The notes under the pieces are model-generated. The model ran no database searches. It was not told where the DNA came from and worked only from the letters and a program-made list of their open reading frames with translations. A program made the translations under genes and the position numbers. Source: CAVUMR01 sp963742715 (GTDB taxonomy: Bacteria > Actinomycetota > Actinomycetes > Mycobacteriales > Micromonosporaceae). From it: DNA of 64,000 nt. The stretch is from NCBI GenBank assembly GCA_963742715.1, contig CAVUMR010000002.1, positions 1,116,001 to 1,180,000 on the forward strand. The letters are read 5' to 3'. Of the stretch, positions 38,693 through 46,845 are shown piece by piece. The number at the start of each line of letters is the position of its first letter. Positions within the stretch are counted from its first letter, which is position 1.

Positions 38693-39110
38693 CCGCACTG
38701 AACACAGAGTTACCCGACTGCTGGCAAATACCCGGGCCGCTTCCGATTTCCGGTCGCATTCGATCGTGACCTCCCTCGTCACCAGGGGAGTCGTGTCCTC
38801 TGCGCAGGTACTCGGCTGTGGTTGTCGATGCGATCAGTAATCAAGGAATGCCCACCGATCTACGAGGAATCCGGGCTGATCTTTCCCGGTGGGTTGACTG
38901 CGCATTTTCATTGTGTCAATGTCGGATCCGGCTGTTACCACTGGTGTTCCGCAAGCGTTTCGCGGGGTCACCGGCGTGGTGTGAGGTGGTCTGACGGGCG
39001 TCGCAGACGATCTGCGCGCCCTTTTGGTTGGCCCCTACCGGGCAGGCAAGACGAGTCCGTCGAAACTCATTGTCGACGACTGGCGAACCTGTGACAGAAG
39101 GGAGCGCACC
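38693..39110 (+). promoter_or_regulatory. Non-coding leader/promoter region of the biarylitide locus (418 bp)
   Basis: No protein gene is convincing here. The region is noticeably richer in A/T than its surroundings. TTGACT at 38894-38899 is a good -35 element, but the -10 candidate 17 bp later (CAATGT, 38917-38922) is weak. An inverted repeat CATTG-TGT-CAATG (38909-38921) overlaps that position and could be a repressor site. Shine-Dalgarno AAGGGAG (39098-39104) belongs to bytA. The exact transcription start is unknown. Confidence 0.45.
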
Positions 39111-39128
39111 ATGCGTTACGTCCACTGA
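39111..39128 (+). CDS. bytA: Biarylitide precursor pentapeptide MRYVH
   Basis: An 18-bp gene: ATG CGT TAC GTC CAC TGA, encoding MRYVH. Shine-Dalgarno AAGGGAG lies 6 nt upstream. Known biarylitide precursors are pentapeptides of the form MR-Tyr-x-His/Trp (MRYYH, MRYLH), the smallest RiPP precursors described, always encoded just before a P450 that joins the aromatic side chains of residues 3 and 5. Here residue 3 is Tyr, residue 5 His and the middle is Val, so the expected product is a cross-linked Tyr-Val-His tripeptide after loss of Met-Arg. Gene, order and spacing all fit; the chemistry is inferred from the family. Confidence 0.9.
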   Translation: MRYVH

Positions 39129-39140
39129 TCCGTAGTGAGT

Positions 39141-39183
39141 CTGTCGCGGCCATTCGGACCCTTGATCCGAATGGCCGCGACAG
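39141..39183 (+). terminator. Perfect 18-bp hairpin between bytA and bytO
   Basis: CTGTCGCGGCCATTCGGA (39141-39158) and its exact reverse complement (39166-39183) enclose a 7-nt loop, 12 bp after the bytA stop and 36 bp before the bytO start. Without a T-run it may be a partial terminator or an mRNA-stabilising 3' end that yields more precursor than enzyme transcript. It could also be a DNA operator. Confidence 0.75.
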
Positions 39184-39219
39184 CATGCGCCCGATGGAAA
39201 CGCAGGAAGGGGTACGCCG

Positions 39220-40455
39220 ATGACCAGCGACGATGCTACGGCGGTACGGGATCCGTTGTACGATCCGCTGGCACCGGACGTAATTGCCAATCCGTATCCG
39301 TACTATCGGCGGCTGCGTGAGAAAGATCCCGTGTATTGGCATGCGCAACTGGATTCCTGGGTGGTTACCGGATACGAAGAGTGTCGACAGGTGCTCGGCG
39401 ACACCGAAAACTTCGGCTCCGACTTCCGTCGGGTCGGGTTCGATATCCCGGTCGAGCAACTGAGCGTTCAATCGCTCGACCCGCCCGAGCACTCCGCGAT
39501 CCGGCACCTGTTGGTTTCCGCGCTGCATGCTCAGTCACCGGCCGCGATGCGTCAGCAGGTCCACGCCATCGCCGCCGGCCACGTTTCCGAGTTGGCCCGA
39601 CACAATGGCGCGCACGGCGAAACCGTCGACCTGATCAGTTCGTTCGCCCGACCGGTCGCGCTCCGTACCATCTCCGCCTTTCTCGGGGTCGAACCGCCTG
39701 GCGGTGCGGAGTTCGAGGAACTGTCGAACGCGATCGTGAGCAGCATGGACGCCGGACTCGAGCCGAGTCGCGCCGAGCCCGGTAACCGCGCCCGCGCGGA
39801 GCTGAGCCGGATGGTCGGCGAATGGCTACGCGAGGCGGGCGATGACGGCTTCATCGGCGCGGCCCGGACAGCTCAACAGCTCGACCGGGAGGTGCCGGCC
39901 GCCGTGCTGGACAACTCGCTCCGGGCGGTGCTGCACGCCGGGTACGAGTCGGTCAGCCGGCTGCTCGGCAACGTACTGGCCAGGCTGGTCGCCCACCCGG
40001 AGCTGCTGCCCCGGTCGGAGCCGGAGCGCGACCTGACCCCGTTGGTGGACGAGCTGGTGCGGCTCGACGGTCCGGTACAGGCCGACGCGCGGGTGTGCGT
40101 GGCCGAGCAGGTGGTCGGTGGCCACCAGGTGAAGTCGGGCGACGTCCTCGTGCTGTTCATCGCCGCGGCCAACCGCGATCCCGCCGTCTTCGTCGACCCC
40201 GACGCGGTGAGCCTGGACCGCCGGCGCGGCCTGCATCTGGCCTTCGGCCGGGGCGCGCACGCCTGCCTCGGCGCGAGCCTGGGCACGATGCAGCTGCTCG
40301 CGGTGCTGGACGCCCTGCGTACCTCCGGGACGGTCTTCACCGCCGCGGCTCCGCCCGAGTACGACCACACCGCCACGTTGCGGGGGCTGCGGCACCTGCC
40401 GGTCTCGGTCGACGCCGCGGGTGACCCTCCCGCGCCGCCGGTACCACGCAAGTGA
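39220..40455 (+). CDS. bytO: Cytochrome P450, biarylitide cross-linking enzyme
   Basis: A 411-aa soluble bacterial P450. The heme loop is FGRGAHACLG with Cys349 as iron ligand; the K-helix ExxR is Glu278-Arg281 in DELVRLDGP. The I-helix reads LHAGYESVSR, where the usual acid/Thr pair is Glu-Ser, a variation seen in peptide cross-linking P450s. ATG 39220 has AGGAAGGGG upstream. It starts 91 bp after the MRYVH pentapeptide gene, the arrangement of BytA/BytO, so its job is to form the Tyr-His biaryl bond. Ferredoxin and reductase partners are not encoded nearby. Early codons are more A/T-rich than the neighbourhood, hinting at transfer. Confidence 0.9.
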   Translation: MTSDDATAVRDPLYDPLAPDVIANPYPYYRRLREKDPVYWHAQLDSWVVTGYEECRQVLGDTENFGSDFRRVGFDIPVEQLSVQSLDPPEHSAIRHLLVSALHAQSPAAMRQQVHAIAAGHVSELARHNGAHGETVDLISSFARPVALRTISAFLGVEPPGGAEFEELSNAIVSSMDAGLEPSRAEPGNRARAELSRMVGEWLREAGDDGFIGAARTAQQLDREVPAAVLDNSLRAVLHAGYESVSRLLGNVLARLVAHPELLPRSEPERDLTPLVDELVRLDGPVQADARVCVAEQVVGGHQVKSGDVLVLFIAAANRDPAVFVDPDAVSLDRRRGLHLAFGRGAHACLGASLGTMQLLAVLDALRTSGTVFTAAAPPEYDHTATLRGLRHLPVSVDAAGDPPAPPVPRK

Positions 40456-40525
40456 CATGCTCCGTTCACTGTCCGGAAGTCACCCCGGGCTCACCCTTGT
40501 CGGGCGGCGGAGGTTTGGAGCGGTT

Positions 40526-42031
40526 ATGCGCACAGTGACCAGGTTCCGCGGGTACGCCGGAGCGGCTGTGACCCTGCTGGCTGGATGCCTGCTCGTGGCC
40601 GCGGCGCCGACGGCCGCGGCCACGCCGGGCGCCGCCACGGTCGGGCCGGCGAATCACGGCGCGGTCGCCGCGGGCGGTTATCCGTTGGCCGACCGGCTGG
40701 CAGCGGAGGTGTCCGGTCACGACGTCCGTCGTCATCTGGTCGCGTTGCAGGCCGTGGCGGATGCCAGCGGCGGCAACCGGGGATACGACGAGATCGGATT
40801 CACCCGGTCGGCGTTGTACGTCAAGGCTGTGCTGGCCGCCGCCGGCTACCACGTGGTCACCCAGCACGTCCCGTACACCGACTTCGTGATCGGGACCGAG
40901 CGACTCACGGTCAGCGGCGCCGACATCGACAGTGCTCCGGTGCTGATGACCCGGTTCACCCCGTCGACCGCGCCGGAGGGAATCGACGCGCCGCTGGCCT
41001 CGCTGCCGGCCGGCCGGACAGGTTGCGCCGCCGCGGACTACGACGGTGTGAACGTCGCCGGCGCGGTCATGGTCCTGGCCCGGGCGAGCTGCGGGTACAC
41101 GACGGCGCAGCAGGTGGCGGCAGCGGCCGGTGCGCGCGCGGTGTTGATCTACTACCCCACCCCGTCACCGGCGAACATCTACCGGTTCTACGCGTTCGAA
41201 CCGGACCTGTTCACGATCCCGATCGCGTCGGTGTCCCAGCGCGACGGTGAGCTCCTCGCCGCGGCGGCCGCCGGCGGCGACGTGCGGGTACACCTGACCC
41301 TGCGGGGGAGCGGCGAGCCCCGTACGACGGTGAACCTGATCGCCGAGACGAGCGGCGGGGACCCGGACAACGTGGTGATGATCGGGGGCCACCTGGACAG
41401 CGTGCCCGAGGGGCCGGGCATCAACGACAACGGCTCGACCGCGGCGACTGTCCTGCAAGTGGCCCTCGCGCTGGCCAAGCACCAGGCGAGCGTGTCGAAC
41501 AAGGTGCGGTTCGCCTGGTGGGGCGCCGAAGAGGTGATCGACGTCGGGTCCGGCTACTACGTCGACCAGCTCGGCGACGCCGACCGGGCGCGGATCGCCG
41601 CCCTGCTGAACGCCGAACTCGTCGCGTCGCCGAACTACGCCCGGTTCGTCTGGGACTCCGGTTCCGGCGGAGGCCATGCGATCGCCGACATCTTCGCCGG
41701 CTACTTCGACCGCCGGAACCTGCCGTACGAGCGGCAGAGCCCGGACGCCGTCGGCTCGGACCACGAGGTGTTCGAGGCGATCGGGATCCCGGTCGGTGGT
41801 CTCGATGGCGGCAACCTCGGCGTCAAGACAGCCGCCCAGCAGCAGCGGTACGGCGGGCAGGCGGGGCAGATGTTCGACCCCTGCTACCACCAGACCTGTG
41901 ACCGGCTCGGCAACCTCGACGAGCGGTTCCTGGACGAGAACGCCCGGGCCCTGGCATGGGTACTGGGTCGCCTCGCCAGCTACGACGACGACGTGCGGAC
42001 CGCGGACGCGATCGCGCGCGGGGCGCGTTGA
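40526..42031 (+). CDS. Secreted M28-family zinc aminopeptidase with PA domain
   Basis: A 501-aa exported peptidase. Signal peptide about residues 1-33 (GAAVTLLAGCLLVAAAPTAAA), a PA-type insert (about 140-235), then the M28 domain: GGHLDSVPEGPGINDNGST (His and bridging Asp), WWGAEEVIDVGS (catalytic Glu), and GSDHEVFEAIGIPVGGL (second His). At the position where S. griseus-type enzymes have Asp in NxDM the protein has Glu (LNAELVASPN). ATG 40526 has GGAG upstream and starts the signal peptide. It lies 70 bp after bytO on the same strand; it might trim the exported peptide, or be unrelated. Confidence 0.9.
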   Translation: MRTVTRFRGYAGAAVTLLAGCLLVAAAPTAAATPGAATVGPANHGAVAAGGYPLADRLAAEVSGHDVRRHLVALQAVADASGGNRGYDEIGFTRSALYVKAVLAAAGYHVVTQHVPYTDFVIGTERLTVSGADIDSAPVLMTRFTPSTAPEGIDAPLASLPAGRTGCAAADYDGVNVAGAVMVLARASCGYTTAQQVAAAAGARAVLIYYPTPSPANIYRFYAFEPDLFTIPIASVSQRDGELLAAAAAGGDVRVHLTLRGSGEPRTTVNLIAETSGGDPDNVVMIGGHLDSVPEGPGINDNGSTAATVLQVALALAKHQASVSNKVRFAWWGAEEVIDVGSGYYVDQLGDADRARIAALLNAELVASPNYARFVWDSGSGGGHAIADIFAGYFDRRNLPYERQSPDAVGSDHEVFEAIGIPVGGLDGGNLGVKTAAQQQRYGGQAGQMFDPCYHQTCDRLGNLDERFLDENARALAWVLGRLASYDDDVRTADAIARGAR

Positions 42032-42057
42032 GCGCGTACTGACCGGGAGGTCACCTC

Positions 42058-43305
42058 GTGCGTGCCCTGCTCCATAACCGTGGCTTCCGACTGCTGATCG
42101 TCGGGCAGACGCTGTCGTCCCTGGGCGACACGGCGCTCATCATCGCTTTCGGGGTATGGGTCAAGGAGCTGACCGGCAGTAGTGCCGCAGCCGGCGTGGC
42201 ATTCTTCTTCGTCGCATTTCCGCATCTGCTCGCGCCATTCGCCGGAGTGCTCGTCGATCGTTTCCCGAGGCGTCAGGTCTATATCGTCGCCAATCTGGCG
42301 ATGGCGTCGGTGCTGTTCCTGACGCTGCTGGTGAACGGTGCCGACCAGGTCTGGTTACTGTATGCGGTCATTCTCGCCTACGGCTTCTCCGCGATAATCA
42401 TCAATCCGACCCAGTTGACCCTGGTCGCATCCGTGGTCGACGACTCGGAATTGTCGGACGCGAACGGCCTGCAACAGAGCGTCAACGGCGGAGTGCGGCT
42501 CCTCGCACCACTGCTGGGCGCCGGCCTGTTCACTCTCGTCGGTGGTCACGTCATCGCCATGATCGATGCCGCGACCTTCGTGGTCGCGGCGCTGTGCATC
42601 TGGCGGGTCCGGATCGCGACCGACGGTCGTTCGGCCGGCCGAACGAGCGGCATGCGTTCTGAACTGCTCGCCGGTCTACGACACGTGTTCACCGCACCCG
42701 CACTGCGCGGCGTCGTCCTCGCCCTCGGCGCCGCATTGCTGGTCATGGGCTTCTCCCAGACGTTGGTGTTCGCCATCGTCGACGACGGGCTGCACCGCGC
42801 GCCCGCGTTCGTGGGCGTGCTCAGCAGCGTGCAGGGCGCCGGGACGATCGGGGCCGGTCTGCTGGCCGGTGCGGTCGGCCGGCGCCTGGGCGACGTGCGG
42901 GTGGTGACCATCGGGATCGCCGCCATCACCGTGGCCGCGCTGCTCTACCTGGTACCGACCATCCCGACGGTGGCGCTGGGTGCCCTGTGTTTCGGGGCCG
43001 CCGTCGCCTGGACGACGGCCGGTTTGATCACGACCGTCCAGCGCCGGACCCCGAAGGAACTGCACGGCCGGGCGTTGGCGGCGGCGATGGGCGCGGTGAG
43101 CATGCCGCAGACGGTGTCGATCGCGCTGGGCGCGGGGCTGGCACTCGTGGCGGACTACCGCGTCATGCTCGTGCTCATGGTCGCGGTCACCGCCGGTTGT
43201 GCGACGTGGCTCGCCTGGTCATCGACCGCGGTACCAGCGGAATCGGTCGTCGCCGAGGCCACGGAATCGGATACCGCGCCGAGCGACGCGAATTCGGCGT
43301 CGTGA
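42058..43305 (+). CDS. MFS transporter, EntS-like exporter family
   Basis: A 415-aa protein with 12 predicted membrane segments and the MFS_3/EntS pattern (FRLLIVGQTLSSLGDTALIIAFGVWV at TM1; loop DRFPRRQVYIVANL between TM2 and TM3; LQQSVNGGVRLLAPLLGAGLF). Such proteins usually export small molecules. GTG 42058 follows GGGAGGTCACC and comes 26 bp after the M28 gene stop. Base use differs from most neighbours: GTAC occurs only twice in 1.25 kb, and the N-terminal half is less GC-rich. It is a good candidate exporter for the biarylitide (inference). Confidence 0.9.
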   Translation: MRALLHNRGFRLLIVGQTLSSLGDTALIIAFGVWVKELTGSSAAAGVAFFFVAFPHLLAPFAGVLVDRFPRRQVYIVANLAMASVLFLTLLVNGADQVWLLYAVILAYGFSAIIINPTQLTLVASVVDDSELSDANGLQQSVNGGVRLLAPLLGAGLFTLVGGHVIAMIDAATFVVAALCIWRVRIATDGRSAGRTSGMRSELLAGLRHVFTAPALRGVVLALGAALLVMGFSQTLVFAIVDDGLHRAPAFVGVLSSVQGAGTIGAGLLAGAVGRRLGDVRVVTIGIAAITVAALLYLVPTIPTVALGALCFGAAVAWTTAGLITTVQRRTPKELHGRALAAAMGAVSMPQTVSIALGAGLALVADYRVMLVLMVAVTAGCATWLAWSSTAVPAESVVAEATESDTAPSDANSAS

Positions 43306-43357
43306 ACGGCCGCCGAAGCTCTGGCTGAAAACAGCCCGCCACTGTATCTTGGCCGGC

Positions 43358-44089
43358 GTGCAGGTAATAGGCGTGGGATTCTTGCGTACCGGTACGACCT
43401 CATTGAAGCTCGCGTTGGAGCAGCTCGGTTTCGGCGAGTGCTATCACATGCGGGTGCTCAATGCGGAGCCCGGGCGCGCGGCGGATTGGGTCGCCGCGGC
43501 ACGGGATCCGGAGTCGGCCGACTGGGACCGGATATTCTCCGGCTTCACGTCATCCGTCGGTTCTCCCGGTGCCGCATTCTGGCGGGAAATTGTCGACGCC
43601 TATCCGGATGCGAAGGTGATTGTCACTGTTCGCGATCCGGGCGACTGGTACGACAGCGCCGCCCAGACCATCGCCGCCGCGATGAAGCCCTCGCTTCCGG
43701 TACGCCTGCTCACGTGGACCCGACCCCGCCGCGGCGATCACCTGGAGGAACTCCAGCAGATCGTCCAGGAGCGGGAGGGTGGCGGGCACTTCGCCGACCG
43801 GGACCAGGCGATTGCCGCGTTCGAGGAGCATGTCGCGGCGGTACGAGCCGAGGTGCCGGCGGACCGCCTGCTCGTCTTCAACGTGCGGGAGGGATGGGAG
43901 CCGCTGTGCTCGTTCCTCGGCGTACCCGTACCCGATGAGCCGTTCCCCAGGGAGAACGAGCGGGCGGCGTTCCGTCGCCGGCAGCAGGACGCGATGACCC
44001 GGGTGCTGGTCCGGCGGGTGGCCGCCCTGGCCATCGCCGGTGGTGCGGTCACGCTCGCCGGCTGGGCGGTACGCCAGCTGATGGGCTGA
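43358..44089 (+). CDS. Sulfotransferase-family protein (Sulfotransfer_4-like) with C-terminal membrane segment
   Basis: A 243-aa protein with the PAPS 5'-phosphosulfate loop GVGFLRTGTTSLKLALEQLGFGECYHM at the start, PDAKVIVTVRDPGDWYDSA as the 3'-phosphate block, and LLVFNVREGWEPLCSFLGVPVP near the end, the pattern of Sulfotransfer_4 proteins. The last 25 residues (VAALAIAGGAVTLAGWAVRQLMG) form one hydrophobic helix, so it may be membrane-anchored. GTG 43358 fits the family start. It is last in the plus-strand run beginning with bytA, 52 bp after the exporter gene. The Tyr phenol of a biarylitide would be a conceivable acceptor (speculation). Confidence 0.82.
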   Translation: MQVIGVGFLRTGTTSLKLALEQLGFGECYHMRVLNAEPGRAADWVAAARDPESADWDRIFSGFTSSVGSPGAAFWREIVDAYPDAKVIVTVRDPGDWYDSAAQTIAAAMKPSLPVRLLTWTRPRRGDHLEELQQIVQEREGGGHFADRDQAIAAFEEHVAAVRAEVPADRLLVFNVREGWEPLCSFLGVPVPDEPFPRENERAAFRRRQQDAMTRVLVRRVAALAIAGGAVTLAGWAVRQLMG

Positions 44090-44101
44090 CAGGGGCGGCG
44101 C

Positions 44102-44752
44102 CTACCAGCCGCGGGCGCGCCATTCGCCGAGGTGGGGTCGTTCGGCACCGAGCGTGGTGTCGTTGCCGTGCCCCGGGTACACCCAGGTGTCGTCCGGCAG
44201 CTGCCCGAAGACCTTGGTCTCCAGGTCGGTCATCAACGAGTCGAAGTCGCCCGGGTTCCCGGTCTTGCCCGGCCCGCCGGGGAACAGCGAGTCGCCGGTG
44301 AACAGGTGGCCGTGCCCGTCCGGATCCCGGTACAACAGCGCGATCGACCCTGGCGTGTGTCCGACCAGATGAATCACCTCGAGCTGGCAGTCGCCCACCG
44401 GCACGGTGTCGCCTTCGGCCACGGTACGGGCCGGCACCGGTAGCGCGGACGCGTCGTCGGAGTGCGCGATCGCCTCCGCGCCGGTCGCGTCGACCACCGG
44501 CCGCAGCGCCTGCCAGTGGTCGGCGTGCCGGTGGGTCGTCACCACCGTCGCGAGCCCGCCGTCGCCCACCAGCTTGAGCAGCCGGTCCGCCTCGTCCGCG
44601 GCGTCGATGAGCACCTGCTCGCCGTTGCCGGTGCAGCGCAGCAGGTACGCGTTGTTGTCGAGGAAACCGACGGAGAGCTTCGTGATGGTCAGCGCGGGCA
44701 GCTCACGGACGTCCGAAGGACCTCCAGGCTGAACCTTTCCGGTGTACGCCAT
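44102..44752 (-). CDS. Metallo-beta-lactamase-fold hydrolase, glyoxalase II-like
   Basis: A 216-aa MBL-fold protein with the metal motif HRHADHW, a His in VGHTPGS, the bridging Asp in FTGDSLF and the final His in YPGHGND, a complete dinuclear zinc set of the glyoxalase II/thioesterase type. No signal peptide. It begins 9 bp after the mycothiol-dependent isomerase-like gene, so the two are an operon. Hydrolysis of a mycothiol thioester is the likely role given that partner, but this is inference. Confidence 0.9.
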   Translation of the reverse strand: MAYTGKVQPGGPSDVRELPALTITKLSVGFLDNNAYLLRCTGNGEQVLIDAADEADRLLKLVGDGGLATVVTTHRHADHWQALRPVVDATGAEAIAHSDDASALPVPARTVAEGDTVPVGDCQLEVIHLVGHTPGSIALLYRDPDGHGHLFTGDSLFPGGPGKTGNPGDFDSLMTDLETKVFGQLPDDTWVYPGHGNDTTLGAERPHLGEWRARGW

Positions 44753-44761
44753 GCCCAGACG

Positions 44762-45487
44762 TTATCGCCAGGCGGGCAGGTCGGGCAGCGCGGCGGATGA
44801 CCCGGCGGACAGCCCGGTCCCGTCGGTACGCCCGCTCAGCCAGCTCGCCAGGTCGGCGGCGGTACCGGTGACCAGGGTCGACGCGACTGGGTCCGAGCTG
44901 TCGCCGACGGTGAACTCGTGTTCGAGGTCGGTGGCGTGCAGCCGCATCGGCGGTACGTCCGTCCGGCCGGAGAAGTCGGTGGCCAGCTCGTGCAGCAGCC
45001 GGTGGCTGAACCAGGTGGGCCAGTCGGCCGGCCGGTACCGGGCGCCCACGTCGACGTGGTGCACCTCGACCTCGCGCAGCCGTACCCAGACCAGGGTCGC
45101 CGCCACCCGCTCCACCCCGCGGGAGCTGATCGTCGCCGACCAGGCCTCGGCGGGCATGCCCCGGGCCGCGTCGGCGAACCGGGCGGCAGAGGTCCGGAGG
45201 TCCTCGGCCAGTTCCGCGGCCGACCGGCCGGAGCCCGACTCGATGTCGGCATTCCGCTGCTCCCAGCTCACGTACTGCGGGGTCTCCACCCCGGTACGGG
45301 CCCAGGTCAGCAGGTTCACCAGCCCGTCGGCGTTGCGGGCGATGTGGGTCAGTACGTGGCCGCGGGACCAGTCGGGCAGCGGCGAAGCCGCCCGCAGCTC
45401 GGCCTCGGACAGGCCGGCGGCGGTGTCCGCGACCCGTTCCGTAGCGCGGTCGACCTCGTCCAGCAGGGCAAGGGGATCGGCAGTCAC
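44762..45487 (-). CDS. Mycothiol-dependent maleylpyruvate isomerase-like protein (DinB fold)
   Basis: A 241-aa protein with the MDMPI N-terminal domain: a DinB-like four-helix bundle with metal-binding His in WSRGHVLTHIARNADGL and the HxxxD-type REVEVHHVDVGARY. The C-terminal part (LHATDLEHEFTVGD) is the MDMPI C-terminal domain. These enzymes use mycothiol as cofactor for isomerisation or thiol transfer. GTG 45487 (MTADPLALLDEVDRAT) is the family start; a longer frame is not supported. Upstream of the MBL hydrolase gene. Confidence 0.9.
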   Translation of the reverse strand: MTADPLALLDEVDRATERVADTAAGLSEAELRAASPLPDWSRGHVLTHIARNADGLVNLLTWARTGVETPQYVSWEQRNADIESGSGRSAAELAEDLRTSAARFADAARGMPAEAWSATISSRGVERVAATLVWVRLREVEVHHVDVGARYRPADWPTWFSHRLLHELATDFSGRTDVPPMRLHATDLEHEFTVGDSSDPVASTLVTGTAADLASWLSGRTDGTGLSAGSSAALPDLPAWR

Positions 45488-45774
45488 GAGCCGACGGTAC
45501 GCCGCCGTCCGGGCGCCGGCTCGTTTCAAGTGGCGGCCGCCGAGGGCCGCGGTGGGACAGGCGTCCCGGCACGCCGTGGAAAACCGTTCGCTCCCACGGC
45601 CGGCGGCCACTTATCGTCGATGGCGCTGGTCCGGACAGCGACAACCTGAGGTGCACGAGGGAGGTGGCGCGACATGCCGGTCGTCTTCTCGGGGCTACCG
45701 CAGTTCGTCCCGATCACCTTCCGGGCGCGCCGCTGACCGCGGCGGGGTGCCCGGTACCACGAAGGGTTCCCGCG

Positions 45775-46845
45775 TTGAACACTTTGGACCTCACCTCCCT
45801 CGGCTGGGATGCCACCTTCGCCGACGCATATCAGCAGTACGACCGCCCCGACCAGGTGCCGGGGCGGGTCAGCCGGGCCGATCGCGGCGTCTGCACGGTG
45901 CTCACCGCGACCGGGCCGGTACGCGCCAGCCTGGCCGGAACCATCCTCACCGCCGCCTCCCGCGACCCGGTCGCGTTGCCGTGCGCGGGGGACTGGATCG
46001 TGGTCCGTACCTGGCCGGACGAGCGGATCACCGCGGAGGCGGTACTGCCGCGGCGGACCGCGGTGGTGCGGAGCACCGCCGACGCCGAGTCGCTCGGCCA
46101 GGTGCTCGCGGCGAATCTGGACACCGCGGCGGTGGTCGAACCGATCGGGCCGTCGCCCGATCTCGGCCGCATCGAGCGGCTGTTGTCGCTGGCCTGGGAG
46201 TCCGGCGCGACCCCGGTACTGGTACTCACCAAGGCGGATCTGGCCGCCGATCCGGTCGCGGTAGCCGAGCAGGTGGCCACCGTGGCACCGGGGGTGGCCG
46301 TCTACCCGGTCAGCGCGTTGGCCGATCCGGACATGTCGGCCCTGCGCGAGTACGTCGTGCCCGGCCGTACCCTCGGTCTCCTCGGCCGCTCGGGTGCGGG
46401 CAAGTCCACGCTGGTCAACGCGTTGTGCGGGGCTCGGGTGATGGAGACCCAGCAGATCCGCGACGACGGAAAGGGCCGGCATACCACCACGTACCGGGCA
46501 CTTGTGCCGGTACCGGGCGGCGGGGCGGTACTCGACACTCCGGGGCTGCGGGCGGTCGGCTTGCACGACGGTGCCGGCGGGCTGGACCGTACCTTCGCCG
46601 ACGTGGAGCAACTGGCCGCGGCCTGCCGGTTCGCCGACTGCCGGCACGAGACCGAGCCCGGTTGTGCGATCCACGCGGCGCTGGAGTCCGGCGAGCTCAC
46701 CGGCCGGCGGCTGGACAGCTGGCGCAAGCTGCAGCGCGAGCTGCACTACCAGACGGTCCGCAAGGACGCCCGGCTCGCCGCGGCCCAGCGGGCCGAGTGG
46801 CGCAAGCGGTCGGTGGCCATGCGCCAGCGCGGCTACCGTCCCTAG
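45775..46845 (+). CDS. rsgA: Ribosome small-subunit-dependent GTPase RsgA
   Basis: A 356-aa late 30S-assembly GTPase. As in all RsgA the GTPase motifs are circularly permuted: G4 VLTKADL comes first, then G5 YPVSAL, G1 GRSGAGKSTLVN and G3 DTPGLR. An N-terminal OB fold (about 30-95) and the C-terminal zinc module CRFADCRHETEPGCAI complete it. I use TTG 45775 (MNTLDLTSLGW), which has AAGGG upstream and gives the usual length; the frame is open further upstream but without similarity. Confidence 0.95.
   Translation: MNTLDLTSLGWDATFADAYQQYDRPDQVPGRVSRADRGVCTVLTATGPVRASLAGTILTAASRDPVALPCAGDWIVVRTWPDERITAEAVLPRRTAVVRSTADAESLGQVLAANLDTAAVVEPIGPSPDLGRIERLLSLAWESGATPVLVLTKADLAADPVAVAEQVATVAPGVAVYPVSALADPDMSALREYVVPGRTLGLLGRSGAGKSTLVNALCGARVMETQQIRDDGKGRHTTTYRALVPVPGGGAVLDTPGLRAVGLHDGAGGLDRTFADVEQLAAACRFADCRHETEPGCAIHAALESGELTGRRLDSWRKLQRELHYQTVRKDARLAAAQRAEWRKRSVAMRQRGYRP

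Noticed and set aside
38822..39094. A 90-codon open frame upstream of bytA
   Set aside because: No Shine-Dalgarno, TTG/ATG choice unclear, composition unlike a protein, and no recognised similarity; treated as leader/promoter DNA.
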